Below are positions 62,019 to 64,000 of a stretch of DNA of 64,000 nucleotides, one piece after another. Positions within the stretch are counted from its first letter, which is position 1, and each line of letters begins with the position of its first letter. Origin of the DNA: Neolecta irregularis DAH-3. Its lineage: Eukaryota > Ascomycota > Neolectomycetes > Neolectales > Neolectaceae. Position numbers and translations under genes: made by a program. Location: contig LXFE01000211.1 of NCBI GenBank assembly GCA_001929475.1, forward strand, positions 1-64,000, read 5' to 3'. Below the pieces are notes generated by a model that did no database searches, had not been told where the DNA came from, and worked only from the letters and a program-made list of their open reading frames with translations.

Positions 62019-63251
62019 TCACAGAATGACAAGTCTTGCCTTGATTGCAAGATGGACCGGTTTACCCTCTTCAAGAACAACAAGACGAGTGAATTTATCC
62101 CCTAGGTCATTCGCACCAGAAAGTTTATTGTTATCATCAAGCGTCATACCCGCAAAGAGCGGTGTATTCAGAATGACACGAAAGACGGCATCTGTTCTCA
62201 TTACTAATAGCGTTAGTCGCGCTATCAAGTCCGGGGGTATGCCTAGACGTGAAGAAATAATCTCTTTTGTTTTAGGGTTTTCATGAATATTGATTTTGAG
62301 ACTCCCTAAACCGCGTTCCTTCCAGTTTTTGGTGTCATCGAGAATAAATAACTTTGCACGAACGCTAAACAGCGTTGTTTCGTCTTCTTCACCTGTTCGA
62401 ACTTGAAATTAGCCGGGACAGGTTTGTGAATGGATTACCTTTCTGTTCCTCGAGTGGCTTCGTTACCTGCATATATTGATCTGCGCTATTTGTCCGTGTA
62501 TCGTTTTCATTCTTCTGTAGTAACATATCACCAAATTGATCTTTACGTTCTTCATTCCCCTCATCATCTTCGATAGATTGATCTTCGTTCTCGGCATCTT
62601 TGTCGTCGCAAGTTGGTGAAGTTTCCCCCTCCTTCCGTCTCTTTTTCTGCGGGGACTTGAACTTGCGAAAGTTGGGCATATCTGTGCTTTTAAAGGCTCC
62701 AAACCCGCCAGAAGAGTTGGTGAAGGCATCTTTTTTCACTTCTTCATCCTTTTTTATGGCTGCAAAAGGGGAGGCTCCCATTGGTCTCGATACCGCACTG
62801 AAGGGTGAGACCCCCAATCCAGAGGTACGGAATGGCGAGGGACTTGATGTGACAGCAGGAACCACAGTCTAAATCACCAGATCAGAGAACTCTGTATAGA
62901 AAAGACGCATACAGGCTTCATATGCTGTTCTGGTTCTGGGGTTTCTTCTTTGGTATCATTTTGATCATCGGCTTCGTGTGAATATTCATTGTCATTCTTC
63001 TCTGTTGACTCGTCTTCTTCGCGAGATCTTTTCGCGGGTATTTTGACTTCATCCAGGTCCTCTGGCTTCTGGCCGTCTAAATTTGTCTCTCTCAGCTTCT
63101 GCTGCATTTTTCTTTCTTCACAGTCGGCATCGGGTAGATCTGTTTCTGTCTTTGCTTTTTCGACGCCTATAGTTTTGGAGCTTGTCACTGCAGGTGCAGA
63201 TTTCACAGTCCGTTCGAGCTGTGAGGACGGTTGTTCTGTATCTGAGGGCAT
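62019..63251 (-). CDS. Ran-binding-domain nuclear protein (Hba1/Yrb2/RanBP3-like)
   Basis: Three exons (63251-62913, 62868-62439, 62401-62019), 383 residues as modelled. The N-terminal two thirds are acidic and Lys-rich with FG-like bits (SPFSAVSRPMGASPFAAI, GGFGAF) and a nuclear-signal cluster (SPQKKRRKE). The C-terminus is a RanBD: VRTGEEDETTLFSVRAKLFI, WKERGLGSLKIN, MRTDAVFRVILNTPLFAGM and HLAIKARL. Such proteins bind Ran-GTP and act as co-factors of Crm1 nuclear export. A further 45-nt candidate intron (62204-62248) with a perfect GACTAAC branch site is in frame and stop-free; removing it would shorten the product to 368 residues. Confidence 0.88.
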
Positions 63252-63443
63252 TGGAGATGGAGATCCTCTTTTGGGACAAGCGTGTAGTGTTTCGTGAATG
63301 GCGGACCTGGAACAGGCTCGACGCAATTACACAGCCCAACAAACAGGGCGGGTTGTCAATTTCGGGAACCACTAAATGCATCCACCAATCTTGGGTTGTT
63401 GAATGGCACATACAACGCAAACCAGAAACATCAATGCTGTGTT

Positions 63444-64000
63444 TTATTTCAGAAGCCGCGTGTTGAGACTCTCTGCCAGTTCCGCCAACTGTAGTCCTTT
63501 TCCAATAAGAACAAGCTTTCCCTGTTCCCCCGGCAGACATTGTCCCGCGGATTGCATGTCATACATGTCCCGTACGCCTTGAACAATCCATTGCTGGGCA
63601 TCTTCAGCAGCTACAACTCGCCCTTTCAGCCGGTGCACTTGAGTGACAAAGGGCGTCCCGGGGATAATATTCTCCCACAGAAGAACCTGGATCCATTCCA
63701 CAAGCTGCCTACGCCCTTGCAGTGATAGAGGCGGCAGCGGTAGCGCTACTGTGGATATTCTCTGCTCAGCGTTAACCCGCAATCCCTGAACTGGGGGATT
63801 CTCACGGCGTCAAGATGAGAAAACCCCCGGTCAACAAACGGCTCCATTGCGGTCTGCGAGTCGAAAGCATGCAGATTTAGTATAGATCTTAGATCGTCGA
63901 TGTGGCCTCGTACTGTGGGTATTGTTCTAGAAACGCCGTTAACCGCACATACCCGAGCTTTGATCTGCGAGAGCTGTGTTTCAGAGACTAAATCGATCTT
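63444..64000 (-). CDS. CobW/Zng1-type zinc GTPase, C-terminal part (5' end outside window)
   Basis: Two exons seen (from beyond 64000 to 63806, then 63761-63444) with a 44-nt intron. The visible N-terminal piece starts in the G-domain at KIDLVSETQLSQI, where (N)KID is the GTP-binding G4 motif, followed by the IPTVRGHIDDLRSILNLHAFD region. The second exon is the CobW C-terminal domain (WIQVLLWENI, VHRLKGRVVAA, WIVQGVRDMYDM, KLVLIGKGL). In eukaryotes these GTPases (Zng1) load zinc onto methionine aminopeptidase. The Walker A and CxCC-type metal motif would lie to the right of the window. It is tandem with the Ran-binding gene, 190 bp upstream of it. Confidence 0.85.

Overview
The window is nuclear DNA of a filamentous or dimorphic fungus, most likely an ascomycete. 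It has fungal-type proteins (Rot1, Kes1/Osh4, Met10, Kin4-like and Psk1-like kinases), very short introns and moderately AT-rich DNA. Nearly every gene is cut by introns of about 31-48 nt with fission-yeast-like CTRAY branch points a few bases before the acceptor. A compact, intron-rich early-branching ascomycete (Taphrinomycotina-like) fits best, but that lineage call is inference. I modelled about 134 introns in 27 genes by joining reading frames that together rebuild known protein families. In the complete multi-exon models the summed exon lengths divide by three.

Layout, left to right. 0-2.7 kb: no recognisable gene, then a GC-rich leader. 2.7-9 kb: Ran1/Vhs1-like kinase, dus3 tRNA-dihydrouridine synthase, Kin4-like kinase. 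10-16.6 kb: AMP deaminase, an unknown acidic protein, a stand-alone DUF1115 protein and, divergently, an EDEM/Mnl1 glycoprotein mannosidase. 17-24 kb: a membrane-anchored beta-repeat protein, acetolactate synthase, galactokinase, an SR splicing protein. 25-32 kb: FLVCR-like transporter, a GC-rich PdxT/Sno fragment and an LTR-like repeat, then a Csc1/Rsn1 mechanosensitive-channel relative. 32-41 kb: CTD-kinase cyclin, a second LTR-like repeat next to a palindromic duplication, aquaglyceroporin, trimethyllysine dioxygenase, Msp1, Kes1/Osh4. 41-53 kb: unknown serine-rich protein, MutL homologue, Met10, Mgs1/WRNIP1, S6K-like Psk1. 53-64 kb: small unknown protein, PHD/winged-helix protein, glycerol kinase, Rot1, a 2-kb gene-poor stretch with a minute hAT-like element, a Ran-binding-domain protein and the 3' part of a CobW/Zng1 GTPase.

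The genes are housekeeping and do not form a functional cluster. The most unusual property is in the splicing: about 12 of the modelled introns start with GC rather than GT, one exon is only 6 nt long, and several introns are multiples of three without a stop codon. Mobile-element traces are few: two LTR-like solo fragments, one inverted duplication carrying the start of an unknown ORF, and a 46-bp element with 8-bp terminal inverted repeats and perfect 8-bp target duplications.
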